From Phallusia mammillata (taxonomy: Eukaryota > Chordata > Ascidiacea > Phlebobranchia > Ascidiidae), in the NCBI GenBank assembly GCA_003260075.1, contig QLIY01000102.1, positions 1-64,000 on the forward strand: a stretch of 64,000 nucleotides of DNA, in the 5' to 3' direction. Below, in pieces: positions 25,101 to 35,421 of this stretch. The first letter of the stretch is position 1; each line of letters starts with the position of its first letter. The translations under genes were made by a program, and so were the position numbers. Below the pieces are notes generated by a model, which did no database searches, was not told where the DNA came from, and worked only from the letters and a program-made list of their open reading frames with translations.

Positions 25101-26436
25101 ACTCTACATGCCGATAGGTAGCGCCAAGAGTAAAAGTATAAATTAAAATTTAGACTGGGATAGGCTTAAGGACTATGTTTAGAAGTTGGTCCATTGTTAT
25201 TTTCAAAACAATAAATCTCATCCCAACCCTAATAGCCTTCACCACCAGCATTTTCACACAATTTTCTGAATGCCTTTTTAAATTTTCGGCCGCGTGTATG
25301 TAGGCCTACTTGGAGCGTATAATGCCTTTCTAGCCAATAAAACCACACGAGACCAATTTTTTTAACGAAATGTCCAGCAAAAGAGTTTTATTCAACGCAC
25401 ACAAATACTATATTTTAATCTACATGTGATCGACCGAATAAATTTGTGTCAACCGCTGCAGGTCGTATCACCCCACATCACTGGTTTAGATTGGGCCTAC
25501 CGTATTCCCATCCCCAAAAAGAAGCAACAAATTTTGAAAAGAACGTTAAAAAATACTTTAAAGCTCTCCAAAGCTAAAAACTTCGGAAATTAGACGGTAT
25601 ACAACAGTTTGGATAAAGTTTAACGTTTATTAGCCTACATCATAACGCTAAAGTGCTTGTATTTTCGAACAACATAAAATCTGTATTTTTTCAAAAATAG
25701 CCTGAAGATGTATATTTGGCTGTTTTTAAAGGCATAATTATCACATATGTGTTTGGTAAATCAGAAATTCCTTAAAAAGGAGGACATTTGGGCTATTTTT
25801 CTTGTCCTCGGAGGACAACTTGTTTTTTGTTAGAAAAGGGGACATGTCGTCCAAAAAGACGACCTATATGGTAGGCGTAATTTAGATACAACCATTGGAT
25901 TAGATGTATGTCTGGCCGTAAAATCTACTCCGACAGTTTATTGCTGATAGGATAGCCCATTTTAAACGATTAAAAGTGTGAATCGCATAATATTTTCCAA
26001 ATGGTTTAATCATGGCAAATTTTACAACCTATTTGGCCTAAATGTAAAAATTCTTGCTGCATAGGCTACGCTACACATTTAGTACAGACCTTTTCTGAAA
26101 TTTAAAAACGTAGGTTACAATTTCGTTGGGGGTATTTGCAATTGCTGACCTTTGAAACAAAACAAATATTTTGTATTTGCGTTAAATCACGCGACTGTCG
26201 AGGCATGCAAACAATATTTTAACTTAACAAACATACCAATGTATGCAATACGAGGACAATCAGTGAATTATTAAAACGTTTACCAGCACGTAAAATTGTG
26301 TTGGCAGGCACTAAATGTTTTACGATGTTGCAAATGACATAAAGTTCTCGGTCGAGAACTCTGTTTAATATCTTACATGTGTTTTTGATCATAAAGTGAA
26401 TTCAAAGTGCACTAATCGAGTAATCAAACTTAATAG
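22104..26436. other. Long intergenic region, no gene recognised
   Basis: It contains the divergent upstream regions of the hydroxylase and the sphingomyelinase. A single N at 24252 sits between two copies of taccttccgcgaccgag (24224-24240 and 24253-24269). A one-ended hAT-like terminus (gacccacgggttgaaaacta) lies near 24728-24748. GC-rich gggcggga repeats occur near 24090. Open frames here are short and without domains. Confidence 0.5.
24224..24269. repeat. Direct duplicate flanking a single N
   Basis: A 17-base segment is repeated on both sides of the ambiguous base at 24252. This is the same arrangement as the G-spacer joins and marks a collapsed assembly gap. Confidence 0.7.
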
Positions 26437-29400
26437 ATGGGAGCATTCAGAGTTTTGTTGGTAGTTTTAATCGCACTTGTTTGCGGTTTGCTAAACGGCA
26501 ACGCAAAATCATTCAGGTTGCCAAGCAAAAATATTTATGCTGGGTTGGAAGTATTTGAAGGTGAAGAAAATGATGAAAATGTAATGACATTTGAGAAACA
26601 TAACAACAAACGTGATCATGAAAAGTAAGTTACAAATTTTGATCGCATTTTTACTTCCGTCATAAATATATTGCGCTTTTGTTTTCTACAGAACTGTCGC
26701 TTTGCTTTTACTGCGCAAGATTTTTCAACAGGGCAATATTTTAACGTCGGAAAAATCAAAAGCAATTGACGATCTGATTGCAAGCAAAAAGCTCACCTGC
26801 GATCTGTGTGAAGTTGCTGTAAAAGCTGTACAACTTGTACTTAATTCCAATACTGGGGAGGAAATAATTGCAACGTTGGCTGTTGCAGTTTGCGAAGCGG
26901 TAAATATACTTAAAGGCCAATAGAGCGTGGTTTCAAATCACAAAACTTTAATGAGATCAAAATTTGCAGTGTTACAAACAACCTGTGTTATAAGGTCGAA
27001 ACAGTGTGCACTGTCTTCAGCTTATCATTTATTGGTTTGATGCTTTTACAAACCTATGTTTTGTTATTTACAAGAAAATGTGTATTGTTTTCACTAACCT
27101 TTTTTGTGGCATCTGAAAAAATGCAGTGATCTCTGTGGTTTTTCTTTAATGGTGTTTTTAGGTCCATATTGAAGATAATCGGGTTTGTGAACTGGCAGTT
27201 GATGAATTCAAGCTGGAGGTTTTTTACGTTCTATTCAATCTAAAGCCCACAGAGGTAAAAAGCAAACAATAATTACAATAACACAAACGCTCTGACAACG
27301 TTTCGTTTACAGATGTGTTATTGGTTGATGGAAGACAAATGTACTTCCAAGCCCGATGGCTTTCTTCCGGAATGGAGCATACCAATCCCCTTGCCTAAGC
27401 AAGAAGCAGATGAAGCACCCGTTCAGCCCCTAGCGGACAATCCAACGTCAAAGTTTATGTTCTTTACGGATATGCACATGGACATTAGATACAAAGCAGG
27501 GGCAAGTGCGACGTGTGGTGAACCTTTGTGCTGCAGGGACAACGACCCCACACCTTCAGACCGTAAGAAAGTTATTAATGGCTTCCTGATAAATATATCC
27601 GTTATTTTGCTTATGTTGCATAGCGACCAACGGTGCCGGGCTTTGGGGTGATTATCGCAACTGCGACATGGCGCCGTGGACTGTAGAAAGCATGATGGAA
27701 AGCGCGCAAAGCCAGAAGTTGGATTTCATTATGTTTACAGGTAACTTTATGTAATAAGACTGCTGTCTTCGTTTTTCATTGACGGTAAGTCTTAAAACCA
27801 ATGTGCATACATTTGGGCAATGTACAGGTGACATTCCAGCGCATGACGTTTGGAACCAGACAAGCCAAGATCAAATTGACAAAATTCAAAGATGGACAAA
27901 TCTGCTCACAACCTACTTCCCCGGTAACAAAACCTTTCCGAGCAACAATTTACAAACAAGGCTTACGTACATCACCATTTTATTGCTTTCTGTAAATATA
28001 GAGTGTAAAAATAAGTAATTTTTAGATACCCCGGTTTATGCTGCTGTTGGAAACCACGAAAGTGCTCCTGTTAACTCGTACCCTCCATCTTCCATTTACA
28101 ACGAACCGGGGGCTGACATCCAGTGGTTGTACCAAACCTTGTACGAAAGCTGGTCCCACTGGATCCCAAACGAGGACCTTGACACAGTAACGAAAGGTAA
28201 ATAAAGTAACGAAAGGCAAGATCAATATTTACAGTTATCACGTATGTACTGTTTATTTTTGTCAAGGTGGCTTTTACACAACTCTCGTCCAGAAAGGATT
28301 GCGAGTAATTTCGTTGAACACAAACTATTGCAGTGACGATTCCTGGTGGCTTTTGGTTGGGGAAAATTCAGTTGATCCACAGGGCCAACTCGCTTGGCTA
28401 GTGCAAGTTTTGCAAGCGGTATGTGTACCACAAGATATGCATTGAGATGCAAATTCCACACAAATCCTTTCCTTCGTTTATCGTTATTCTTATCTTAAAC
28501 AATTACTTGAATGTATTGATGGTTCCAATCCATTTTTTCGAAAGAAAACTTTATTTCGATTAGGACCTAATTTTAGGTAAAAAATATTAAACGACTTGTT
28601 AGTATAGCATTAATAACACATTGAATTAACGTTTCTAAAATTATTACTTGTAAACACAATTATTACAATCTACAGGCAGAGGATAACAAGGAAAAGGTTT
28701 TAATCATCACCCATAGACCAGTTGACGGATGCATGGAATGGTGGGGAAAAGGGGGGGGGGTCCGTAAAACTATTTTGTACAACGGTTGATTCTGTTTGGC
28801 CTAGGGTTTATACACTGGGTTTTGAATTGTAACGCATTTAATTAACGTTTCTAAAATTATTACTTGTGAACACAATTATTACAATCTGCAGGCAGAGGAT
28901 AACAAAGAAAAGGTTTTGATCATCACCCATAGACCAGTTGACGGATGCATGGAATGGTGGGGAAAAAATTACTACGATATAATGATACGCTATCAATCCT
29001 CTATTCTCGCTCATCTTTTTGGACATGCACATACGGTAAGAAATGCAAGTACCTTGGCCTGCTTATAATGTTATAGGCCTAGTGGCGTAACCAACCAAAA
29101 ATAGAGGAAAAATAAAAATAGAAATGTTGTGACTATACACAAATAAGTTTGAAACATCGATTTACGGTACAGCAAACGTGCATTTTCAATTTTTGAAAAA
29201 AGGGCATGATTCTTTGACCCCATTCACCTTTTATAGAAAAACATGTATTTATCGGCTTTCGGGGGGGGGGAAATGTTGTGACTATACACAAATAAGTTTG
29301 AAACATCGATTTATGGTACAGCAAACGTGCATTTTCAATTTTTGAAAAAAGGGCATGATTATTTGACCCCATTCACCTTTTATAGAAAAACATGTATTTA

Positions 29401-30083
29401 TCGGCTTTCCAGTTAACCAAGCCAATTAAATGATATATTTACGTTTTACAAATTGTTCTTTACTTTTTGGGGTACTTTTAGGATGAACTGAAACTGTATT
29501 ACGACACCACCGACCCAACTAAGGCTGTAAGTGTGGGTCTGGTGGGTCCAGGCACAACAACTTATTCGTATCTAAACTCTGGATATCGAATTTATACTAT
29601 CGATGGAGACTACGCAGAATCGACACACATGCTACTCGACGCTGAAAATTACTACCTCAATATTACTGGTAGGTTAAAACATCGGAGAAGAATTAGAATA
29701 TTTGTAATAATACAGAATAAATGTAGTTTTAACTTGCTCCTACAAGTATCTAACCCAGTTAATACATTTATGTATAGACGCCAATGTTTCAAACAAAGCA
29801 GAATGGAAGCTTGAATATTCCACTACAAAAGACTATGGAATGCCAAATCTCAGTCTTTCCGAAGTAAAGAAGCTGGTTGATGGGTAAAACTCTATAGTCT
29901 ACCGCAAAAAGACCGTACAAATTATTATTGTTCTGTAGTTTCGAGGACAACGACGCTATCTTTCAACTTTACCACCAATATATTAGTAAGAGTGAAGATA
30001 CATCAAATTGTGACGAAGATTGCAAAAAATCTACAATTTGTGGCATAAAACAAGTCAAACAAGGGGAAAACAAGACCTGCTAA
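26437..30083 (+). CDS. Acid sphingomyelinase-like phosphodiesterase
   Basis: Secreted or lysosomal enzyme that cleaves sphingomyelin to ceramide and phosphocholine. Exons: 26437-26624, 26692-26899, 27162-27254, 27313-27562, 27624-27740, 27828-27923, 28026-28196, 28267-28418, 28892-29035, 29482-29668, 29778-29883, 29939-30083. All junctions keep frame; 618 aa against about 630 in the family. A signal peptide ([16 protein letters not shown]) is followed by a saposin-B domain ([14 protein letters not shown], with its closing cysteines in exons 3-4). The metallophosphoesterase domain has motifs [31 protein letters not shown] and FGHAHT, i.e. the zinc ligands of the SMPD1 family. The C-terminal part is cysteine-rich. 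Exon 9 appears twice because of a G-spacer join; the second copy is intact and was used. Poly(A) signals are near 30183 and 30206. Confidence 0.93.
28676..28750 (+). pseudogene. Truncated allelic copy of sphingomyelinase exon 9
   Basis: The acceptor and first 75 bases of exon 9 are present and then cut by ten G (28751-28760). They match the intact copy at 28892 apart from SNPs such as aacaagga/aacaaaga and ttaatc/ttgatc. SNP-level divergence fits two alleles. Confidence 0.85.
28761..28832. repeat. Interspersed repeat end, inverted copy at 30489-30560
   Basis: After the G spacer, about 70 bases (from ccgtgaaac-like sequence to gggttttgaattgta) precede the second exon 9 copy. They are absent from the intron before the first copy. 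Their reverse complement lies at about 30489-30560. One allele therefore seems to carry a repeat insertion that the other lacks. Confidence 0.6.
29120..29410. repeat. Direct duplicate joined by a ten-G spacer (intron)
   Basis: About 140 bases starting aaatgttgtgactatacac occur on both sides of G at 29261-29270 with a few SNPs. They lie within sphingomyelinase intron 9. Confidence 0.8.
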
Positions 30084-31342
30084 TTACAAACTCCTGAAGG
30101 GACTCAATCACATTTTTAATCGATGGGAAATCAATATTAAACAATTAGCCTAATCGCGTTTTTTGGGCAGAAATTTCTGCGTAAATAAAAGTGCAATAGA
30201 ATACCAATAAAGCAGAAATACAAACTAAAATATTGTCATAAAAACATAAACAGACACAAGAACGTAGAGCTATCATGCTATTCAACACCACACCTCACGG
30301 GAGATTCACTTTCACAAGGGGGCGTAAAGAGCTGATATTTTTATTTAGCGGCTAAAGAGGGTTTGGGTTGGTAAATAAGTTTTAACATTTTTTACATTAG
30401 TAATTAAATTTTTGGGTTAGTTCTATTGAATTTTATATTCTAATACCTTACCCCGACCGTAATAGCCTAACCGTGAGCATATTTGGAGATACAATTCAAA
30501 ACCCAGTGAATAAACCATAGGCCAAACAGAATCAACCGTTGTACACAATAGTTTCACGGAATATTTATTTCACCAAAAAGTTTTGGCATCTTCAGTTCTG
30601 TAAGCGAATACAATACTGTTATAAAAGCGATGGAATAGTAAAACAGTAAAAACAATAAAATACTAAAACAAGCTGCCAGTATAACATGCAACTGGTGAAC
30701 AAGCTTTCCAGAGTGAACGCCGAACTGTTTACTATCGGACTCTCCAGTCTGCTGCAGGTGTGTTGCAAAACCGAAAAAGGGCGGAGGTACAGAAAAAGAT
30801 AAGACAGTAATTGGATTGAGGGGAATGCGTGGAAAACGAATAGCGAACACGCGGTATTATCATGCGCTGGATGTTTATTTTTGGGTTAATCAACGCCAAC
30901 CACTTTGCTTCGGCCATATCTAAATTTTGTAGCACAGGTTGTTCTGCAAAAATGACCGAAATATATTGTGCGATGTTTGGTTTTTTAACGAGCGCAGACA
31001 TATGCTTCTGTTCGTAATGGTGAAAAAGCGCGGCTTTGTCATCCTTGTGTTGGTGCTGGTAAATCTTTTCCATGCTGCGCGATGACTACGCCACCTGACA
31101 TTTGAGCGTGATAATGCTCGCTGAACGCAAATTTTTAAAGTTCACATGAAAATTAAGCGGCCAAACTTGGGGGGGGGGATTGGCGAATCAAATTCGCGTC
31201 TAAGCTCTCCATGTTATAAAAATCAGACAATTTATGTGTTAGTTTTCTATACCCGCTGTATCATTTTGGACACAAAATGGTTCCATAGGCTTTATTGCGT
31301 CACAATACGTTAGACAACTTGTGTTTTATATAGACTTTGGTG
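30084..31342. other. Intergenic repeats
   Basis: After the sphingomyelinase 3' UTR there is a stretch with ggggcgtaaagagc at about 30320. The same motif, followed by similar tttagggttggg-rich sequence, recurs at about 32718. A ten-G run lies at 31169-31178. A possible retroelement tail at 30732-31073 is listed separately. Confidence 0.45.
30732..31073 (-). pseudogene. Possible C-terminal fragment of a retroelement polyprotein
   Basis: The minus-strand frame contains HYEQKHMSALVKKPN and, 25 residues on, MAEAKWLALINPKINIQ. The spacing H..H ... EA-W-I-P-x-I-N resembles the tail that follows the GIY-YIG module of Penelope-type and similar retroelements. No reverse transcriptase is seen beside it. 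It could also be an exon of an unknown gene. Confidence 0.3.
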
Positions 31343-31992
31343 CAGGGCTGCCAAAGCTTGGGTTTTGCCCCAAGATCTTGGGTTTTTACTTGACGTCTTG
31401 GGTTCTTGGGTTTTATTTTGAAAATTATAGCAATTCTTGGGTTTTGAGTCCTATTGATGAAATAAATATATGTAAGAACTATTTTAACGAGAAAAGTTTT
31501 TCGGGTAGCTGCACTGTTTAGGCCATTTTATCATCTCTTTTATTTTCTCTCTTTTCTAGACCTTAATTCTTTCTAGATAAGTATACAGTGAAAGCAATCG
31601 TTACACTTAAAAATGCAAATAGATCAATGTTCGTTAAACATAAAAACTGCGAACCATCAAAGAAGTTTTAAAGCTTCTAAATATACTGTAGACTAGACAT
31701 TACTAATTTTATGAAAAAGAAAACAGATGATGATCGTCAAAGAGCCAAGAGTGAACTGGCGATTGCTGCATATTGTATTGAACATAATATTCCCTTTGCT
31801 TGCATTGACCATTTCCTACCAGTTTGTAAAGTTGCATTTCTGGACTGTAAACTGGCAAAAATTTGTCAATGAAACGAGTAAATTTACTAATTAATTGGAT
31901 TTCTAACCACATTTTACAATCTTGGGTTTTAAATTCTTGGGTTATTTTGCTGTGAGTCTTGGGTTTTGTTAAAATTCTCATTGGCAGCCCTG
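31343..31992. mobile_element. hAT-type element, 650 bp, perfect 8-bp TSD
   Basis: Termini cagggctgccaa and ttggcagccctg are inverted repeats. The target-site duplication ctttggtg is exact at 31335-31342 and 31993-32000. Subterminal regions carry many cttgggtttt repeats in both directions. No transposase frame is present. Confidence 0.93.
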
Positions 31993-31999
31993 CTTTGGT

Positions 32000-32098
32000 G
32001 TTGGGTGTCCCGAGAGGAATGGTGTTAGTAGCTCCATAGACGCGGAGTGGCGCCGCCACCTTGGGTTTGTAAAGAATGGTGGCGGCCACCGTGGAAAT

Positions 32099-32136
<38 letters not shown>

Positions 32137-32470
32137 CGGTTTAGTACGAAATATCGTAAAATCTGAAGAATAATAGCAACAACTTTGCCCTTTACAAGCG
32201 TGCTGGCGATTCAGCCACAAAACGTGGCTTAAATTAAAACTACAACTTGTTGTGGTTAGTGGCTTGTTCATGACGTCAAACACACAATTGTCTGTCAGTG
32301 AAGTGAATGTTCGGTCATTGTTGAGCAAAATGCAAATGTGTTGTAATTTATGGTTTTCTAAGGTGATATATAGCAGCAGCAACGTGTTGTCATTGCCAGC
32401 TACATATTATTTCAAACATACCGTTTTTTTCTGATTTTGACGTTGCATTTCTGGGAAGTTGTATGGCTTT
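32000..32470. repeat. Interspersed repeat with GCCGCCACCTTGG motif, interrupted by 38 G
   Basis: The stretch cgccgccaccttgggttt, then ggtggcggccaccgtgg, then cggttt..cgaaa, then caaacacacaattgt matches a second copy at about 57530-57790. In this copy G runs from 32099 to 32136 where the other copy has ordinary sequence (atatttaggttagtttgtag). The G run is therefore probably a written-over gap. Confidence 0.65.
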
Positions 32471-32646
32471 AAGTTTTTGTGATTGTACGCATTAGTGACG
32501 TCATGTTTGACGTCCGCCACCTTGCATTTTGGGGGGGGGGCTGATTTTGACGAACGTTGCATTCTCTGGGAAGTTGTATGGCTTTAAGTTTTTGTGGTTG
32601 TACGCATTAGTGACGTCATGTTTGACGTCCGCCACCTTGCATTTTT
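32434..32646. repeat. Direct duplicate joined by a ten-G spacer
   Basis: About 95 bases from gattttgacg to gccaccttgcatttt occur on both sides of G at 32531-32540. Both carry the palindrome tgacgtca (a CRE-type site), so it is doubled only by the join. Confidence 0.8.
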
Positions 32647-33179
32647 GTAAAACTCGGCGCCTATGAGCTCCACCACACAAGAACTTACTCCAGACAAAAT
32701 TTACTAAATACCCGCAAGGGGCGTAAAGAGCAATGATAAATATTTAAGAAAAAATGGTTAGGGCTAATGGGGTTGGGGTTATGTAACATAATAAATAGCC
32801 TATAACTTTAAAACTATAATAGCAAAAATTTAGTTCCTTAGCCATCTGTCAGTTCAGTAGACCTAGCATCTTTTATCTAATGGGAGCGTTTTTGGATGTG
32901 AGTTATTTTTTTATTTTTGGTACCTTCTGGCTGAACACTGTGCTATATTTTCCAGCCACTGAAACTGATTTTGTCATTACAAAACAGACTATAATGAGGC
33001 TACATTTTTGTGTGTGTTTGCAAATCAATAACATATACCGTAAACGACAGAAGGTTATCTATGATCACCTACGCGCCACAGGCATTTTGCGCTTTTAAAC
33101 TATCATAGGGTATGTACAATTAAAGATTACTGACGCGGCCTCATTGACAAAGTTTATGTCAAAAACAACGTGATAATTT

Positions 33180-33486
33180 TTATGTCGGGGTTCGGAACTT
33201 CGGATGCAAAGTCATACGTCATCATGATTTTATGGCGGGCGTTCCGCAGTTTTAGCCAATCAGAGCACCTGCTGATAGGATAACAACATTCCGTGAGGTT
33301 TGTTGACACTCGCGGTTGTCGCGGACAAAACAAGAGTCTATTAGCTGGTACTTAGTAATGTTAGTAGTATGTTTGTTCTGAAAAGTGGTGCGCTGTTACA
33401 CGGCTGATTTTTTTCTGGTCACCCTACAAGTGCTGTAACTGTAAACATCAAGATTTCTTACCTGCGCTAAGAAACAACTGGCGCAA
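33180..33486 (+). promoter_or_regulatory. Probable promoter of the DM9-SOCS gene
   Basis: This GC-richer stretch ahead of the start codon holds an agccaatcaga CCAAT box at about 33254 and a tacgtcatcatg CRE-like site near 33210. No TATA box is obvious. Confidence 0.35.
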
Positions 33487-34479
33487 ATGCTGCACTGTGG
33501 TCGTTGGACGATGATAGAATCAGATCAATTTTCTGGTCTGACAACTGTGCCTACCAGCAGTATTAGTTGGGAAGAAGGCGAAGATGGTTATATTCCCGAT
33601 GGTGCTGTGGTTGGAGGAAAGACACTGACAGAAGAAACAACATATATTGGAAGAACAAGACTTGTTGAAAATCGGAATGAGTTAACTCCAGGAGTTATAA
33701 TACCTAGTGAAAAGTGTGTATGAAGCTAAAGTTATCATATAAAGTCCTATAGGGGATATGTTTAATTTATACCAACCGTGTGGGTAAAGAGTAAAAATTG
33801 TCCAAGAACAGGTAAAGCCCTGGGTGTTTCAACTTTCAAATCCAATGCAACTTTTTGAAAGTGTTTAAATACTACCCAAATTGTGCAAAGCTATAGAGCA
33901 TGGTTAGGTCTTGCTCGATAAAACTAGCTCATAAGTGTTTAAATGTTCATCAGGTGTTTGCTTGTGCCATACGGAACTGGAGTTAGATCTGCGTCAAAAT
34001 ACGAAGTTCTTGTGGGCTCCAATCATGACTATTTGCAATGGATCCCATGTCATGGAGGAAATGTACCAAACAACTCCGTCATTGGTGGAATGGACTGTTC
34101 ATACTTAGAACCTTTATACATTGGTAGAACTATGGGCTCATTGGAACAGGGTCGCACATGGCGAGGAAGAAGGCTTGAATTGTCTGACCGGTTAGGCAAT
34201 ACACAAATACCAGGAAAGGTTCATCAAACGCATAAATGCCTGTATGTTCCTTTCATGGAAAAAGAGTATCTTTTTCGACATTATGAAGTGCTAGCCTTTA
34301 AAGAAAGTCCTGCAAGTCTTAAAGCCTTAAGTAAACATTCAATTCGACAAGGGTTGTCACGAAACTATCCACATGAATTTGCGGAACAAGATTGTGAAGT
34401 GCAGATGAAATTAATCGATCAACTCCAACTGCCTGAAAAGCTGAAGGAATATTGCAAACTGGATTTTATGCAACATTGA
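33487..34479 (+). CDS. DM9-repeat protein with C-terminal SOCS-box-like tail
   Basis: Two exons, 33487-33713 and 33954-34479, give 250 aa. Repeat 1 has SISWEEGEDGYIPDGAVVGG, TYIGRTR, then IIPSEKCLLVPYGTG across the intron. Repeat 2 has LQWIPCHGGNVPNNSVIGG, PLYIGRT, IPGKVHQTHKCLYVPF and YEVLAF. These are the DM9 (DUF3421) pattern, known in lectin-like proteins of molluscs, insects and fish natterins. No signal peptide is seen. The last 60 residues contain SLKALSKHSI and IDQLQLPEKLKEYC. These fit the BC box ([APST]LxxxCxxx[AILV], with Ser for Cys) and Cul5 box (LPLP-like LQLP) of a SOCS box. By inference it could be a substrate receptor of a Cul5-type ubiquitin ligase. The 3' end converges with the carrier gene; a poly(A) signal lies near 34803. 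Confidence 0.8.
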
Positions 34480-35421
34480 TGTTTATCATATTAATTTCTT
34501 CATGAACTGTAATTTGCTTCTTGTAACATGTGGACTGCCACAGTGTCAACAACCAGGCAGATTTTTGCTGCTGTGTAGCTGACTACACTAAGTTTACTTT
34601 TCATAATCTAGCAATATAGATGATGTGTTGTTGGTTTGTGTGCAAAATGTTATTTGTGGTGCTATAACTGATTTTAAATGTTAACTTTACTTTCATATGG
34701 TGGTTATTAGGTACTGTTGTGCCTGCTTTAATGCTGCTGATGTTTTTGTGCTTAATGTCAGATTGTATCACAAATTATTTTACACAAAAATTCGGTTTGA
34801 AAATAATAAAAAGTGTGTGTTTCACATTTGTACCTAACAGCTGGTATATTCTAACAGTATCAAGTATAAAAAACAAATTTTATTCATAAAATATCAATGA
34901 ACGCTGAACAAAAAGTCACCAGCAACGATACATAATTGTTTGCACACTTTAAACTGTTGACATTAAACAGGGTCAGCAAAGTAGCAGAGACATCGAAAAT
35001 GTATTCATAAACCATGGTCAGCATGTTCAGTTTTGTCAGGAGTTTATGTTTTGCATGTTTTTAACATTGTGATTGTTTTATTGGTTAGTAGCTAGTAATG
35101 GTTCTAAAAAAGCATACATGGAAAGTGAAACATCAAACCACTTATCACAAGCAAAACATCAAAAACTTGTACTATCCAAAACAGAAGTAAAGTTCTACAC
35201 AGTTTGAAATAAATAATATAGAGTAATATGGGGCTGAAATTAGATGAATGTTTTTCCTTGTTAAATTACTTCAGCAAAACACTTGCATAGGATCTTACTG
35301 GGATGATGAATTGTTACAGCAAAATAAACACAGTTAACTCTTATTCCTACAAAGTTTGCAACCATTGCAATGAACCCATTCAACTATGAGGCAGATCTAT
35401 ATAATTGGCAGTGTTGATTGA

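Noticed and set aside
28676-28891. A true duplication of sphingomyelinase exon 9
   Set aside because: The first copy is cut by ten G inside the exon and differs only by SNPs, which fits alleles joined by the assembler.
31978-32382. Minus-strand frame with a proline run
   Set aside because: Produced by the 38-G run; flanking residues show no domain and the site is inside repeats.
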